Shown: positions 10,985 through 21,136, counted from the stretch's first letter. The stretch: DNA of 64,000 nucleotides from Ochotona curzoniae (GCF_017591425.1 NW_024466607.1:12966501-13030500), one strand, 5' to 3'. Numbers and translations are program-made. The notes: a model not told the origin generated them from the sequence alone.

Positions 10985-12546
10985 GTATGTAGGGCCTCGC
11001 AAGAACCCGCCCATCCGGGGACCCCAGACCATCCCCTGGGTGGGGACAACAACCCCTGCGCACAGCTTCTGCCAGGGGCAAGCACTAGGCCCTGGAGAGA
11101 GCCCTTGGTTGGGCAGCCAGCTGGGGGAGGGGCCAGGTTCCTACCCTCAGGGCAGTAAACAAGGGGCACGCCTGTGCTTGGGGACACGGATGGCACACTG
11201 CAGCTCAACTCCTGTGTGTGACTCCCAGTCCTGGCCAGAAGCTCCCTGAAACAGGTCCCTGTCCTAGTGAGCACCTGCTGTGTGCCCCAGCTACCAGGCC
11301 ATTCAGTGTTCCTGACGGGGAAGCACAGTAGCAGGGCCTGCTTGCGCCTCCTCCGCCTTCTCCTTCAGGACCCGCCAGGAAGCAGGCAGGACAGCAGAGT
11401 GGCGTTTCAGGGGTAAGCAGAGTGCCACACTCAGAAAACAGGTGCCTGTGGCCTCCCCATTAGCCCCTGAACCAACTCCGGCTCCTGGCAGCTGACTCTG
11501 ACGTGGCACCTTGCGGGTGTACACAGCGATGGTGCAGCAGGGGTTGGGGGAAACAGGAGGCTGGCCCGGCCCAAGGTCAAGCTTGGGTGAGGACCTTGCC
11601 AGGGGGCACCTCCAAGGACCTGGCGACCTCCCCTGCTGGGCCCCACCTCCAGCAGGTCCACTAACCTCCCCATGGCACAACTGGAAACCAACACTTCACA
11701 CTCTTTAAATCCAAAACCAGGCAGAAGGCGTCTCAGCGGCCGCACCTGAGGCAGAACCAGCAGGTGTGGGCCCTCGCGAATGCTTAGCAGCGAGCCGGCA
11801 TCAGAAAGCGCTGCTTTGTAGCGGCAGCACACTTCTAGGTAGTGCCCAGCGAAGATGGTGGAGGCGGAAGTGAGGCTGGAAGCTCCGCGGGCTGGGGTGG
11901 GTCAGCTCAGAGCAGCCCTGGAGCTGTCGCTGCCTCGCTCCCAGCTCCACCCTGGAGTCCTTGCAGGCTCCACCTTGCACCAGGGCGGCGCACTCCCCCA
12001 GTCACTCCCACCCTGCTCCCTTCCCCTCCACACCTCTGGTCCCGTCATGCCCCAGCTCCCTGCCACCACCGGGCGGGTTTCATCTCAGCACCTCAGCCTC
12101 AGGTAAGCCGAGGAGGGGACACCTGTCACGTGGGGCACTGGGGGTTAATGTGGCACTTTGCGATGTTGGGATCCTAGCATTACGCCACCTTAGCCACTGG
12201 TCCTGGGTCAGCTTCGTGCCTCAGTTTTCTCCTTCATGAAATGGGAGTGGTCCTGGTGTGAGCCCCCAAAGGTACATGAAATTCTTAGCAACCTCCCTGA
12301 CATTCCACATCTTAAAAAAAAAAAAGGAAGAAAAAGAAAAAGAAGAAGCCACTCTCCCCCAGACTAGGGGCTGGGAGCGGGGTTGTGGGAGGGGAGGAGC
12401 TTCACCAAGCGCTCCCAGCTGCGCAATCATGTCTGTTACAATCACCTGGAGAAGGGCCTGTTGGGGTCCCTGCGCAGCTCTGCAGGGGAGTCTGGGGACG
12501 CCTGCCTAGGCAGTGCCGGCCACTACCCCGTCCAGGCAGGGGCCAG

Positions 12547-12636
12547 GGCGTCCCCAGCGTGGTGGTCTCCTAATTCCTGTCCATGTACTAAGGTGTCAGC
12601 ACCTGGTTCTTCTGGCACCTCTTACACTCCTTCCAG
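12547..12636 (+). pseudogene. SLC6A20 copy, exon 3 remnant with two stops
   Basis: From 12556 the frame reads SVVVS, stop, FLSMY, stop, GVSTWFFWHLLHSFQ and then a gtgagc donor at 12637. Human SIT1 has SVVVSFFLSMYYNVINAWAF followed by WYLFHSFQ. TAA codons sit at 12571-12573 (in place of Phe) and 12589-12591, and one codon is missing after the second stop. The 5' edge is approximate. Confidence 0.88.
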
Positions 12637-12730
12637 GTGAGCTGCAAGTCGGCGTGACCGCACGGGGAAGGTGGGCGACGGAAGGAGGAGGCTGCGGACC
12701 AGGGCAGCCAGCAGGGTTTGGGCTCTGCAG

Positions 12731-12815
12731 GATCCCCTGCTGTGGTCCTGCGCGCCCTGAATGCGAACCACACTGGCTAGGTGGGGAGTGCAAGAAGGCG
12801 ACCTCCACGCAGTCC
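12731..12815 (+). pseudogene. SLC6A20 copy, exon 4 remnant, frameshifted
   Basis: After an acceptor-like ctctgcag the sequence encodes DPLLWS (human DPLPWS). After a small indel it reads LNANHTG followed by TAG where Tyr is expected. A one-base shift restores GECKKATSTQS (human DEECEKASSTQ). Homology fades about 12815, shortly before a reverse SINE begins at 12843. The intron between exon remnants 3 and 4 is only 94 bp. Confidence 0.8.
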
Positions 12816-12842
12816 TAGTTTTGTGAAGAATGTGTTTGGAGG

Positions 12843-13145
12843 TTTTTTTTTTTTTAAAGATTTATTTATTTTTATTGGAAAGGCAGATCAACAGAGAAGG
12901 AGAGACAGATCTGCTGTCCTCTGGTTCACTCCCCAAGGGACTGCAACAGCGGGCACTGAGCCTGTAGCTGGAGTCAGGAGCTTCTTCTGGGTCTCCCACG
13001 CAGGTGCAGGGTCCCACGGACTTGGGCCGTCCTTTATTGCTTTCCCAGGATGGGAAGTGGAGCAGCCAAGATATGAACCTGCATCCATATGGGAGCCTGG
13101 CTCTTGAAAGGAGAGGATTTACTACCTGAGCCATCACACTGGGCT
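12843..13145 (-). mobile_element. CSINE after pseudogene exon 4
   Basis: A T-run with AAAGATTTATTTATTTTTATTG begins about 28 bp after the last recognisable exon-4 bases and may have displaced the rest of that exon. Confidence 0.93.
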
Positions 13146-13149
13146 CTGC

Positions 13150-15280
13150 CCTTGGCTTTGATGACGATTACATTGAATCTGAGTCTGTAACTTGCTCTGG
13201 GTATTTTGGACATTTGATATCTTCAATCCACGAACGGGGGAATTTGTTCCACTCTGTTCCATTGCTTTCATTGTAGCTCAAGATTGTTGTGCAATCTTAG
13301 TTGAATTTATTCCCCGGCATTTATATTTTATTTTGAGTTATCACGAACGTCATTTAAAAGCTTTATTGAGCGAATCAGTTGTCATTATTGGTGTGTAAGA
13401 ATGCTGTTGATTTGTGTGTGTTGATTTTAAATCCCACAAGTTGGCTGACTGCTAAGGGGAGTCTGTGGGTTCGCCTCTAGGAAGAACTGTGTCCTCTGCA
13501 AGCAGGGACCACCTGAGTCCCCCATTTCCAGTCTGTACCCTTTTTGGCTTCTTTGTCTTGCCTGGTTGCTCTGGGTAACTCCACAGAAGGATATTGAGAT
13601 TGGTCAGAGCTGACATCCTTGTCTTGTTCTGGATCTTGGTGAACGTTCCCCATTCCCCATAAGCCTGGCTGTGGGCCTATCGGCTGTGGCCTTTATTGCA
13701 TTCTTGACCCACTTTTGCGAGTTTTTTATTTTTAAATCAAGCAGAGTCCATTGTACCTTGTCTAATGCTTTCTCCACCTCTGTTGGAATACTTACTCAGG
13801 TTGGTCCACTTGATGTGCTGTGTCCCATGTATTGATCTGTGTGTTGAGCCACTGCTGCGTCCGTGGGCTAGAGCCCCACCGGCTGCATGGGTAATGTGTT
13901 CAATGTGCTGTTGGATTAGATTCACTAGCCTGTTGTTGATGATTTTTGCATCTAGGCCCGTTAGGGATGTTGGTCTCTGATTCTCTTCTCACGTGCATAT
14001 CTGTTTTAGAAATAAGGCGATGCTGAATGCATTTGGAAGTGCTCCCTCTGGTTCAGTGACCTTGAATAGCAGGAGAACAAGTCATTTCAAGTTTGCTAGA
14101 AGTCAGCAGTGAAGCCATCTGCTCCTGGGCTTTCCGTGTCTGCACGTTGCATGGATACAGGGATCTGTCCAGTTCATCTCGGTTTTCCAATTTGGTAGCA
14201 GGTAGTTATTCCCGCTGGTTCCTCGGGATTTTCTGCGTGTCTGTGCTATCGGTCGTAACGGCTCCTTTTCGCTCTCTGCTTCTGTTGATTTCAGTCTTCT
14301 AGAATTTTTCCTTGATCAACTGGAAATGGTTTATCGGCCTTTTTTTTTCCCCCAAAAAAACTGGCTTTTCACTGCACTGCTTTTTTAAAAAAATATTTAT
14401 TCTGTAATGCATTTATGAAAGGCGGAGTTACAAAGAGAGAAAGAGGCAGAGATCGTCCGTCCATCATCTGGTTTAACTCCCCAAACGGTCACGACTTTCG
14501 TGGCCAGGCCGGGCTGACGCCCAGAGCCTGGAGCCTCATCCAGGCGACCCACACGGGAGCCTGGGACCCAAGCACCTGGCTCTTTAGCTTAGGATTTCCC
14601 AGGGTCAGAAGTGGAGCAGCTGGGCCTTGAACCTGTGCGTGTTTGGGAAGCCAGCATCACAGGCCACAGTTCCACAGTGTGCCACAGTACCGGCCCCTTT
14701 GCTGGTCTTTTATGTAGTTTTAAAATTTGACGTTTGGGTTATTTCACTTGTGTTTTTCATTTCCTTCTACTGGTCTTGGGCTCGGTGTGTGCCTGTGTGG
14801 TCCTTGAGTTGCAGGTTCAGTTCCTTGAAACTTTTCCTATTGTTTGTGTAGAAAACACTTCTTGCTTCAGACCTTCCTCTTAGCGCTTCCTTTGCCGTTT
14901 GCCTTCAGGTTTGTTTTATTGTGATTTCATTGTCATCAGTTTCAAGGAATTGATTTCCCCTGATTCCCATTCATTGGGGAGCATGTAGTTCAGATTCCAC
15001 ATATTTGCGTGTCTAGAATTTCTTCTGTTTTAATTTCCAGTTTCGCTCCATTGTGGTGAAGAGACACATGATATGGTATTAATGTTGGAATTTGTTGATT
15101 GTTGTGTGGTCTGTTCTAGAGAATGCCGCCTGCACTGAGGCAGACAGTATGTGTTCTACAGCTGTGGGCTAGAACATTCCGTGGATGTCTAATCAATCCA
15201 TTTGGTCTAGAGTGTAGATTGGCTCTGTTACTTTGTTGGCTTTTTGTCTGGTTGATGTAGTCATGGATGCAACTAGGGTG
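13150..15280 (-). mobile_element. L1 LINE ORF2 fragment, minus strand
   Basis: The plus strand shows the reverse of an L1 reverse-transcriptase region. Recognisable elements include the stretch resembling 'tgcaagcagggaccacctgag', the 'gacatccttgtcttgttctgg' stretch, and the following block ending in TTTTAAATCAAGCAGAG. It is heavily mutated and encodes no long ORF. A reverse SINE is nested at 14381-14697. It lies inside the pseudogene where exons 5-9 should be. Confidence 0.8.
14381..14697 (-). mobile_element. CSINE nested in L1
   Basis: L1 text stops at about 14380 and resumes at 14698 after CGGCCCC. Confidence 0.85.
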
Positions 15281-15590
15281 TTGGGACTGGCACAATGGCT
15301 CAATCAGCTAATCCTCTGCCAGCAGGTGCCAGCGTCTCACATGGATGCCATTTTGTGTCCCAGCTGCTCAATTTCCCATCCCACTCCTTAATTATGGCCT
15401 GGGAAAGCAGCGGAGCATGGCCCAAATTCTTGGGACCCTAAACTGGCACGGGAGACTCAGAAGTTCCTACCTTTGGACTGGCTCAGCTCTGGCCATTTGG
15501 GGAGTGAACCAGCAGATAGAAGATTTTTCTGTCTCCCCTTTTCTCTGTAAATCTGCCTTTCCAATAAAAATAAATAAATCTTTAAAAACA
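15281..15590 (+). mobile_element. CSINE nested in L1
   Basis: TTGGGACTGGCACAATGG head and AATAAAAATAAATAAATC tail. Confidence 0.93.
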
Positions 15591-15605
15591 AACAGAAAAA
15601 ATAAA

Positions 15606-15886
15606 GGACCCAGCATAGCAGCCTAGTGGCTAAAGTCCTCAGCTTGCATGCACCAGAATCCCATACGGGTGCTGGTTCTTATCCTGGCTGCTCCACTTCC
15701 CTTCCAGCAAGCTGCCTTTGCAGGAAAGCAGTGGAGGACAGCCCAAAGCCTTGGAACCCTGCACCCATGTGGGAGACCCGGAAGATACCTGGTTCCTGGC
15801 TTTGGATTGGCTCAGCTCCTGCACTTGTGGCCACTTGGGAGGTGAACGAGCAGATGGAAGATCTTTCTCTCTGTAAATAAAAAAGT
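15606..15886 (+). mobile_element. CSINE nested in L1
   Basis: Directly follows the previous SINE's A-rich tail; short tail TCTGTAAATAAAAAAG. Confidence 0.92.
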
Positions 15887-15889
15887 AGG

Positions 15890-16108
15890 GTGTCGAATTC
15901 CCCCGATCCTGTTTTATTTAAGACCGTCTCCCTCTAGATCCAGTTACATTTGCTTTATAAAACGGGGAGCCCTAGCGTTAGGTGCTTCCACCTTTACAAT
16001 ATTTCCGTTTTCTAGTTGTCTTGAATTCCTGTTCAATCTCGATTCCCTCCGCTTGCATGGACTGTTCTTTATACGTGAAGTATATTGCTGGGAGACAGTG
16101 TATAGTTG
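15890..16108 (-). mobile_element. L1 fragment, continuation
   Basis: The sequence around 15945-16010 (GGGGAGCCCTAGCGTTAGGTG and neighbours) corresponds to a further part of antisense L1 ORF2. It is separated from the main piece by two + strand SINEs. Confidence 0.6.
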
Positions 16109-16110
16109 TG

Positions 16111-16163
16111 TTTTTTTTTTTTTAAAGATTTATGTCTTTATTTGAAAGGCATGATTATAGGTA
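16111..16163 (-). mobile_element. CSINE 3'-end fragment
   Basis: Only the T-run, AAAGATTTATG and TTTGAAAGGCA remain, cut by the next SINE. Confidence 0.6.
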
Positions 16164-16180
16164 GTCTTTTGTTTTATTAT

Positions 16181-16512
16181 TTTTTTAAGATTTATTTTAT
16201 TTTCATTACAAAGTCAGATATACAGAGAGGAGGAGAGACAGAGGCGAAGATCTTCCGTCCGATGATTCACTCCCCAAGTGAGCGCAACGGCCGGTGCTGC
16301 ACCGATCCGAAGCCGGGAACCAGCAACCTTTTCCGGGTCTCCCACACAGGTGCAGGGTCCCAAGGCTTTGGGTCGCCCTTGACTGCTTTCCCGGGCCACA
16401 AGCAGGGAGCTGGATGGGAAGCGGGGCTGCCAGGATTAGAACTGGCGCCCACATGGCATCCCGGCACGTCCAAGACAAGGACTTTAGCTGCTAGGCTATG
16501 CTGCGAGGCCCC
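16181..16512 (-). mobile_element. CSINE, young
   Basis: Full copy with GATCTTCCGTCCGATGATTC and a GCTGCGAGGCCCC head end. Confidence 0.95.
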
Positions 16513-16563
16513 ATTTTCACTTTTCAAGCTTACATCTCATTCCCTTTTAAAAACTTGCATTCA

Positions 16564-16884
16564 GGCCTGGTGCAATAGCGTAATGGTTAAGGTCCTCACC
16601 TTGAATGTGCCGTGATCCCATATGGGTGCTGGTTCTAATCCCAGTGGCCCTGCTTCCCATCCAGCTCCCTGTTTGTGGCCTGGGAGAGCAATCGAGTATG
16701 GCCCAAAGCCTTGGGACCTTGCACCTGTGTGGGAGACCAGGAAGAGGCTTCTGGATCCTGGTTCGGATCCGCTCAGCACTGGCCATTGTGGCCACTTGGG
16801 GAGAATCAGTGGGCGGAAGACCTTTCTGCCTCTCCTCTCTGTAAAACCTGACTTGCCAATAAACAAACAAATCTTGAAGAACAA
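16564..16884 (+). mobile_element. CSINE
   Basis: GGCCTGGTGCAATAGCG head, tail with AATAAACAAACAAATC. Confidence 0.94.
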
Positions 16885-17092
16885 GGCCTGGGAAAGCAGT
16901 CGAGGACGGCCCAAAGCCTTGGGACCCTGCACCCGCGTGGGAGACCCGGAAGAGGCTCCTGGCTTCGGATTGGCTCAGCTCCAGCTGTTGTGGCCCCCTG
17001 GGGAGTGAATCATCGGACGGAAGATCTTCCTCTCTCTCTCCTCTCTGTATATCCACCTTTCCAATAAAAATAAAATAAATCTTTAAAAAAAA
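16885..17092 (+). mobile_element. CSINE, 5' truncated
   Basis: Begins at GGCCTGGGAAAGCAGTCG immediately after the previous tail; ends AATAAAATAAATC. Confidence 0.9.
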
Positions 17093-17915
17093 ATCAAGAG
17101 CCTACACCGCAAGGCTCCAAAGTGCAGCTAGCACCCTGAACTAACGTCATCCTGCTCCGCCAGACAGAAAGTCGTACCTCTCACTGTAAAGGCATTTCTA
17201 GTCCGGGTGTATAAGGAGTGCGGGGAAGCCCCAGTGCCCCCGTGGACGAGTTACGTGAAGGAACAAGTCTCGAGAACACAGAACTGGCCAGCAGGTCAGT
17301 GAGGAGATGCCCCAAGATTATCAAGTGTAAAGCAAAAGTACGTGAAATATCTTACCTTAGTTGGAGTGGCTGTTCCCAGAAGTTAGAAAAAAAAAAATGT
17401 TGGTGAGCCTCAGGACCCGACGCAGGTGCAGGCAGGCAGGTGGCTGTGGCTCAAGCTGGGACAGTCAGTCACACCCACTCACACCACATCCTTCTGTTCA
17501 ACAGTTTCAAAAGCCAGTACTGGTTCTGGGCCTAGACTGCCCCTGCCTGGGAACCCTCAGGACAAAAGGACTCTGCTCTGGGCACGTTCCTAATGGCCAG
17601 AGTCACTGAAGAACAGTAGGGACAACTGGGGTGATGAAGTCACCCAGGGCCCTGTCAGGAAGGCCAGGCTGGACACAGGCCCTTCCTGGTCCCCAGGAGC
17701 TACCTGGTCTCCACCGGGTGCCCTCTGTGAAGCCCACACACGAGCTGTCTTCTGATATCCACTTTGTCATCCCTCAAGCACCCTCCCCAGAAATCTCGAG
17801 GTGGGGAGCAGCCGAGCAGCCCTCACACATGCCCATTAGAGTCCTGAGCAAGGGCGTCCGGCTGGCCACCCTCGGCACCAACTACCTGAGTCACCGACTT
17901 GCCCTCCTGTTCCCA
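17093..17915 (+). other. Duplicated SLC6A20 intron flank
   Basis: At about 17410-17560 this matches the functional intron at about 1640-1815. At 17863-17915 it matches 2155-2207 at roughly 70-75 percent. The rest is unique and no exon is recognisable. Confidence 0.6.
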
Positions 17916-18072
17916 GGACCTCCAGGCCATGACCGGCCGCCCCCTCAGCTGGTACTGGAAGGCCATGTGGGCCGTCGTGAGCCCGTTGCTCATCGTCAGC
18001 CTCTTCATCTTCTACCTGAGCGACTACATCCTCACGGGGACCCTGCAGTACCAAGCCTGGGACGCCACCCAG
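17916..18072 (+). pseudogene. SLC6A20 copy, penultimate exon, near-identical
   Basis: This stretch is base-for-base identical to 2224-2380 of the functional gene and encodes the same DLQAMTGRPLSWYW...WDATQ segment. It lacks the first nine exon bases (ATTTGAACG), which fall in a 14-bp deletion that also removes the original acceptor. The deletion leaves a new pyrimidine-rich tcctgttcccag/GACC acceptor. The donor gtacct is intact. Confidence 0.93.
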
Positions 18073-18251
18073 GTACCTGCTGTCCCCCGCATCTCCCCCA
18101 AGCGTGCTGAGGGTGGGTCACGAGTCGGTCACCACGTGGTGACATCACAGAGCTGTGTGACAGGTGCTCAGCTCAGGGTCTGAGTTCTTAACCTTGAGCC
18201 TGAGGTTGAGGTCCCCTCAGGGCAGCTGGGGACCTCGACCCCAGACGCCTG
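17916..18251 (+). repeat. 336-bp copy of 2224-2559 (4 mismatches)
   Basis: The tract includes the exon-10 copy and 179 bp of following intron. By eye only four bases differ from 2224-2559, all in the intron, with no indel. To the left, homology continues but falls abruptly to about 70-75 percent. To the right, it is lost within about 20 bp. Confidence 0.92.
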
Positions 18252-18784
18252 CCCCGTCTCCTGTGCAGGCTTGCTGGATCTGTTAAAGGCTAGCTGCCAG
18301 GAAATTATTGTAAGTTAATTTGGGCTGCAAACAATACACTCTAGGTTTTAACTCTCCCTGCACATTTGTTGCTATAATTTATTGTGTATTCTTCACAACT
18401 TATCAAGCCATAATTTTGACTGTTATCCTTCACATCAGAAATCTGATTTATACCTTTATCATGATAACTCAGTATTTTTCTTATGGACAGTTGTATGCAA
18501 TTGTATGCAGTGCAGTAAGATAACTGGATATATGTATTCCGTGTGTGTTGATCAAATAGGTGAAGAGATGAAACTGGCATTTTGCCCTCAGATATTAAGA
18601 ACTGCTGGGTGGCACTATCTGACTTATTCTTTGGGATACGTCATATATGGCTATAGGCTTTAGGGACCCTGCTGGGCTGTGCCACTCCAGAATGAGCGGA
18701 TTCATTAACTGTATTCGGGCATCCCCTAACTACCTTCCACCTCACGCCTAAGCACATGGCTGCTGGTATCTCTTTGATTTGTAC

Positions 18785-19060
18785 CAGAAAGGTAGATTAT
18801 AGAGACAGGTGCCTTCTACCCACTGGTCCACTATCCAATGGCAGCAGCAGCAGAGCTGAGCTAGTCCAAATCCTGGGGGAACTTCTGGGGCTCCCGTGCG
18901 GGTGCAGGGTCCCAAGGCTCTGGGCCGTCCTTGACTGCCTTTCCAGGCCACAAGCAGGGAGCTGGATGGGAAGTGGAGCAGCTGGGACACGAACTGACGC
19001 CCTCGTAGGATGCTGGCACTTGCCGGCAGAGGATTGGCTAACAGAGCCATCATATATACC
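18785..19060 (-). mobile_element. CSINE, old
   Basis: The 'ggtgcagggtcccaaggct' block and the GAGCCATCATATATACCC end are clear; the tail is worn. Confidence 0.8.
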
Positions 19061-19263
19061 CAGGAGTGTGGCCAAGTTTAGTCTTTTTTTTTTTTTTAGA
19101 TGCCGTCAGGTTTTCCACCTTGGCTTTATTAATGTGATTCCCTTCAACAGTGTGCAGGAAAATTTATGGAATTAGTTTCTTGGGAGATACTACGTTAGAC
19201 ATTCTTGCAAACATGGATCACTTGGCACTGCCAGAATTTTAAATAATAAAAGATTTTCTTACT

Positions 19264-19505
19264 TTTCTTTAAAATATTTTACAAGGCAGATTTAAATAGA
19301 GAGAGGAGGAGGAGGAGAAAGATCTTCTACAGCTGACTTCGCTCCCCAAGTGACTGCAATAGCCAGAGTCAGGAGCTTCTCCTAGGTCCCCCACATGGTT
19401 GTAAGGAGCCCAAGGCGTTCTCAGATTATTAGCAGCGAGCTGGATTGCAGGTGGAGTAGCTGGCACCTGAATCGGGCCCATGCAGGACTGCAACACCACG
19501 GCACT
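19264..19505 (-). mobile_element. CSINE, old
   Basis: Reverse copy with GAGAGAGGAGGAGGAG and a short, diverged head. Confidence 0.75.
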
Positions 19506-19589
19506 GGTTGCAAACATGTTTCTTCTTGTTATAAGCTTTCCCACAGAAGAAACAGCATCGCATCTTCTGTTTGCAGTTGCCACCTCATC

Positions 19590-19819
19590 CATCATACAAG
19601 CATCCCACGTGAGTGCTGCTCCACTTTTGATCCCTGCTAATGGTCTGGAAGGGCAGAAGATGGCCCAATTGCCTGGGCCCTTGCATCCATGTGGGCAACC
19701 CAGAAGCAGCTCCTGGCTTGAGACCAGCTCTGGCCACTGCAGAATGAACCAGCAGACGGAAGACCTGTTGTCTCCTTCCTTCTAACTCTGCCTTTCAAAT
19801 AAAAGTAAATTGTAAAAGT
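19590..19819 (+). mobile_element. CSINE, 5' part missing
   Basis: Starts near CATCCCACGTGAGTG; tail CTTTCAAATAAAAG. Confidence 0.75.
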
Positions 19820-19827
19820 ACTCACAG

Positions 19828-20103
19828 TGGGCCTGGCACTGTAAATCCTCACCTTGCATGCAGGTGGATCCCCTATGAGCGCCAGTTCCTGTACGCGACT
19901 GCTCTACTTCCCTTTCAGCTCCCTGCCTGTGGCCTGGGAAAGCAGGAGGACGGCCCCAGGCTTGGGACTCTGCGCCTACGTGGGAGACAAGGAAGAAGCT
20001 CCTGGCTTCATACCGTCTCAGCTGTGGCCGTTCCAGCCACTTGGGGAGTGAACCAGCAGTTGGAAGATCTCTTTCCTCTGAAAATCCGCATTTCCAATTA
20101 AAT
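19828..20103 (+). mobile_element. CSINE
   Basis: GGGCCTGGCACTGTAAATCC head; tail AATCCGCATTTCCAATTAAA lacks the long A-run. Confidence 0.85.
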
Positions 20104-20609
20104 GGGCTCCTGTGTGGGAAACAGAGCAGTGTCTCCTCCCGAGTTTTTGGGGGTCTGTGCTCAGTCTCCCCCCCAACACTCCCAGCTCAGCTGTGAGAAC
20201 ACGAAGGCTGTCTTGGATAGTGACTTGGTCAGTGCATGCTCTATGCTACTTCCTTCAACCTGGGCTCAGCTGCAGAGAAACAGATGTAGCCTCCACTCGC
20301 CCACTTTCACTGCTTGAGCTGTGCAGATAAATCCTGTTCAATTCCTAGCATTACCTCACACCCACGCTCTGCTTGTCCTAACATCAGAGTGCACTCCACC
20401 CTTTCTCCCACAGCGGTGTCATGTAGGACATTTAATGCCAGGGAGTAAAGCTTTTGCTTAGTGGTTTCACCACTCACATCCCATTCTGGGGTACCTGGGT
20501 TCAGCACCTTGCTCGGGCTCCCAATTGCAGCTTCTGGCCAGTGTGGGCCCTGTGAGGCCTGGGCTGTTTCTGGCCCTCAGCTTTGACCACTGCTGCATTC
20601 TGTGAGTGA

Positions 20610-20626
20610 CCAGTAGGGGGCAGTGC
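20610..20626 (+). promoter_or_regulatory. CTCF-like motif, plus orientation
   Basis: CCAGTAGGGGGCAGTGC fits the CTCF core very well. It lies in the spacer between the pseudogene and the SACM1L 3' end, in the opposite orientation to the motifs at 5356 and 9039. Confidence 0.5.
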
Positions 20627-20690
20627 TCTCTCCTGAAACAGTATTCTCATGGAGAGACTTCAACTCTGCAGCTCAAAGAGAGGATACGCA

Positions 20691-20862
20691 GGGCCGGCGA
20701 TGGTGCAGTGGTTAAGGCCCTCGCCTTGCGCGCCCGGGATCCCAGGTTCTAATCCTGGCGGCCCTGCTTCCCATCCAGCTCCCTACCTGTGGTCTGGGAA
20801 AGCAGTGGAAGCAGTGGAGGATGGCCCAAAGCCTTGGGACTCTGTGTTCTCTGTCTCTCTCT

Positions 20863-20865
<3 letters not shown>
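20691..20865 (+). mobile_element. CSINE ending in a TG microsatellite
   Basis: Clean head (GGGCCGGCGATGGTGCAGTG), but the 3' third is absent: after GGGACTCTGTG a CT run passes straight into TG repeats. Confidence 0.9.

Positions 20866-20931
<66 letters not shown>
20866..20931 (+). repeat. (TG)n microsatellite, about 33 units
   Basis: An uninterrupted GT/TG run starts where the CT-rich end of a SINE would be. Confidence 0.98.
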
Positions 20932-20932
<1 letters not shown>

Positions 20933-21136
20933 GTGCGCGTGTCGTGTGCACTGTGCACACAAGTGAGATGTTGGCACTTGTGGCCCTAAGATCTGATGAT
21001 AGCACTATGATCCAGAGATCCATGTGGAGGAGCTGGGTCCTAATTACTTAGGATGTCTAATTCTTCTACAATGAAGACCATGTACAGCTTTTCCAAGATG
21101 AAAGGAATGACACCAACAAGTTAGAAAAGGATGTCA

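Larger units (their letters stand above)
8793..18072 (+). pseudogene. SLC6A20P: SLC6A20 second copy, decayed (exons 1, 2, 3, 4, 10)
   Basis: This is a tandem, same-strand partial copy of SLC6A20 lying between the functional gene's 3' end and SACM1L. Five exon remnants occur in gene order with intron-like spacing: 8793-8905, 10844-10984, about 12547-12636, about 12731-12815 and 17916-18072. Introns are kept, so it arose by DNA duplication rather than retrotransposition. Exons 1, 3 and 4 carry disabling lesions, the exons between 4 and 10 are missing, and no terminal exon is visible. Rodents have a working tandem pair (Slc6a20a/Slc6a20b in mouse); whether this relic stems from the same event cannot be judged here. 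The symbol is my provisional label. A non-coding or chimeric transcript is possible; a transporter is not. Confidence 0.9.
18252..21110. other. Spacer between the pseudogene and SACM1L
   Basis: The first 500 bp (AT-rich, to about 18780) I could not assign. The remainder is SINEs (18785-20103 and 20691-20865), a TG microsatellite, a CTCF-like motif and unique DNA. No terminal SLC6A20 exon copy is visible. Confidence 0.6.

Noticed and set aside
18252..18700. Possible terminal exon of the SLC6A20 pseudogene
   Set aside because: No trace of the GQLVTRDYP...KRGD exon in any frame.
20691..20770. tRNA-like A/B boxes at SINE heads
   Set aside because: The GGTTCTAATCC box belongs to the tRNA-derived SINE head. 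No cloverleaf with acceptor stem can be drawn, so no tRNA gene is called.
20649..21051. Several overlapping ORFs rich in Cys-Val or Thr-His
   Set aside because: They are translations of the TG microsatellite and adjoining SINE, in all frames, with no coding signal.
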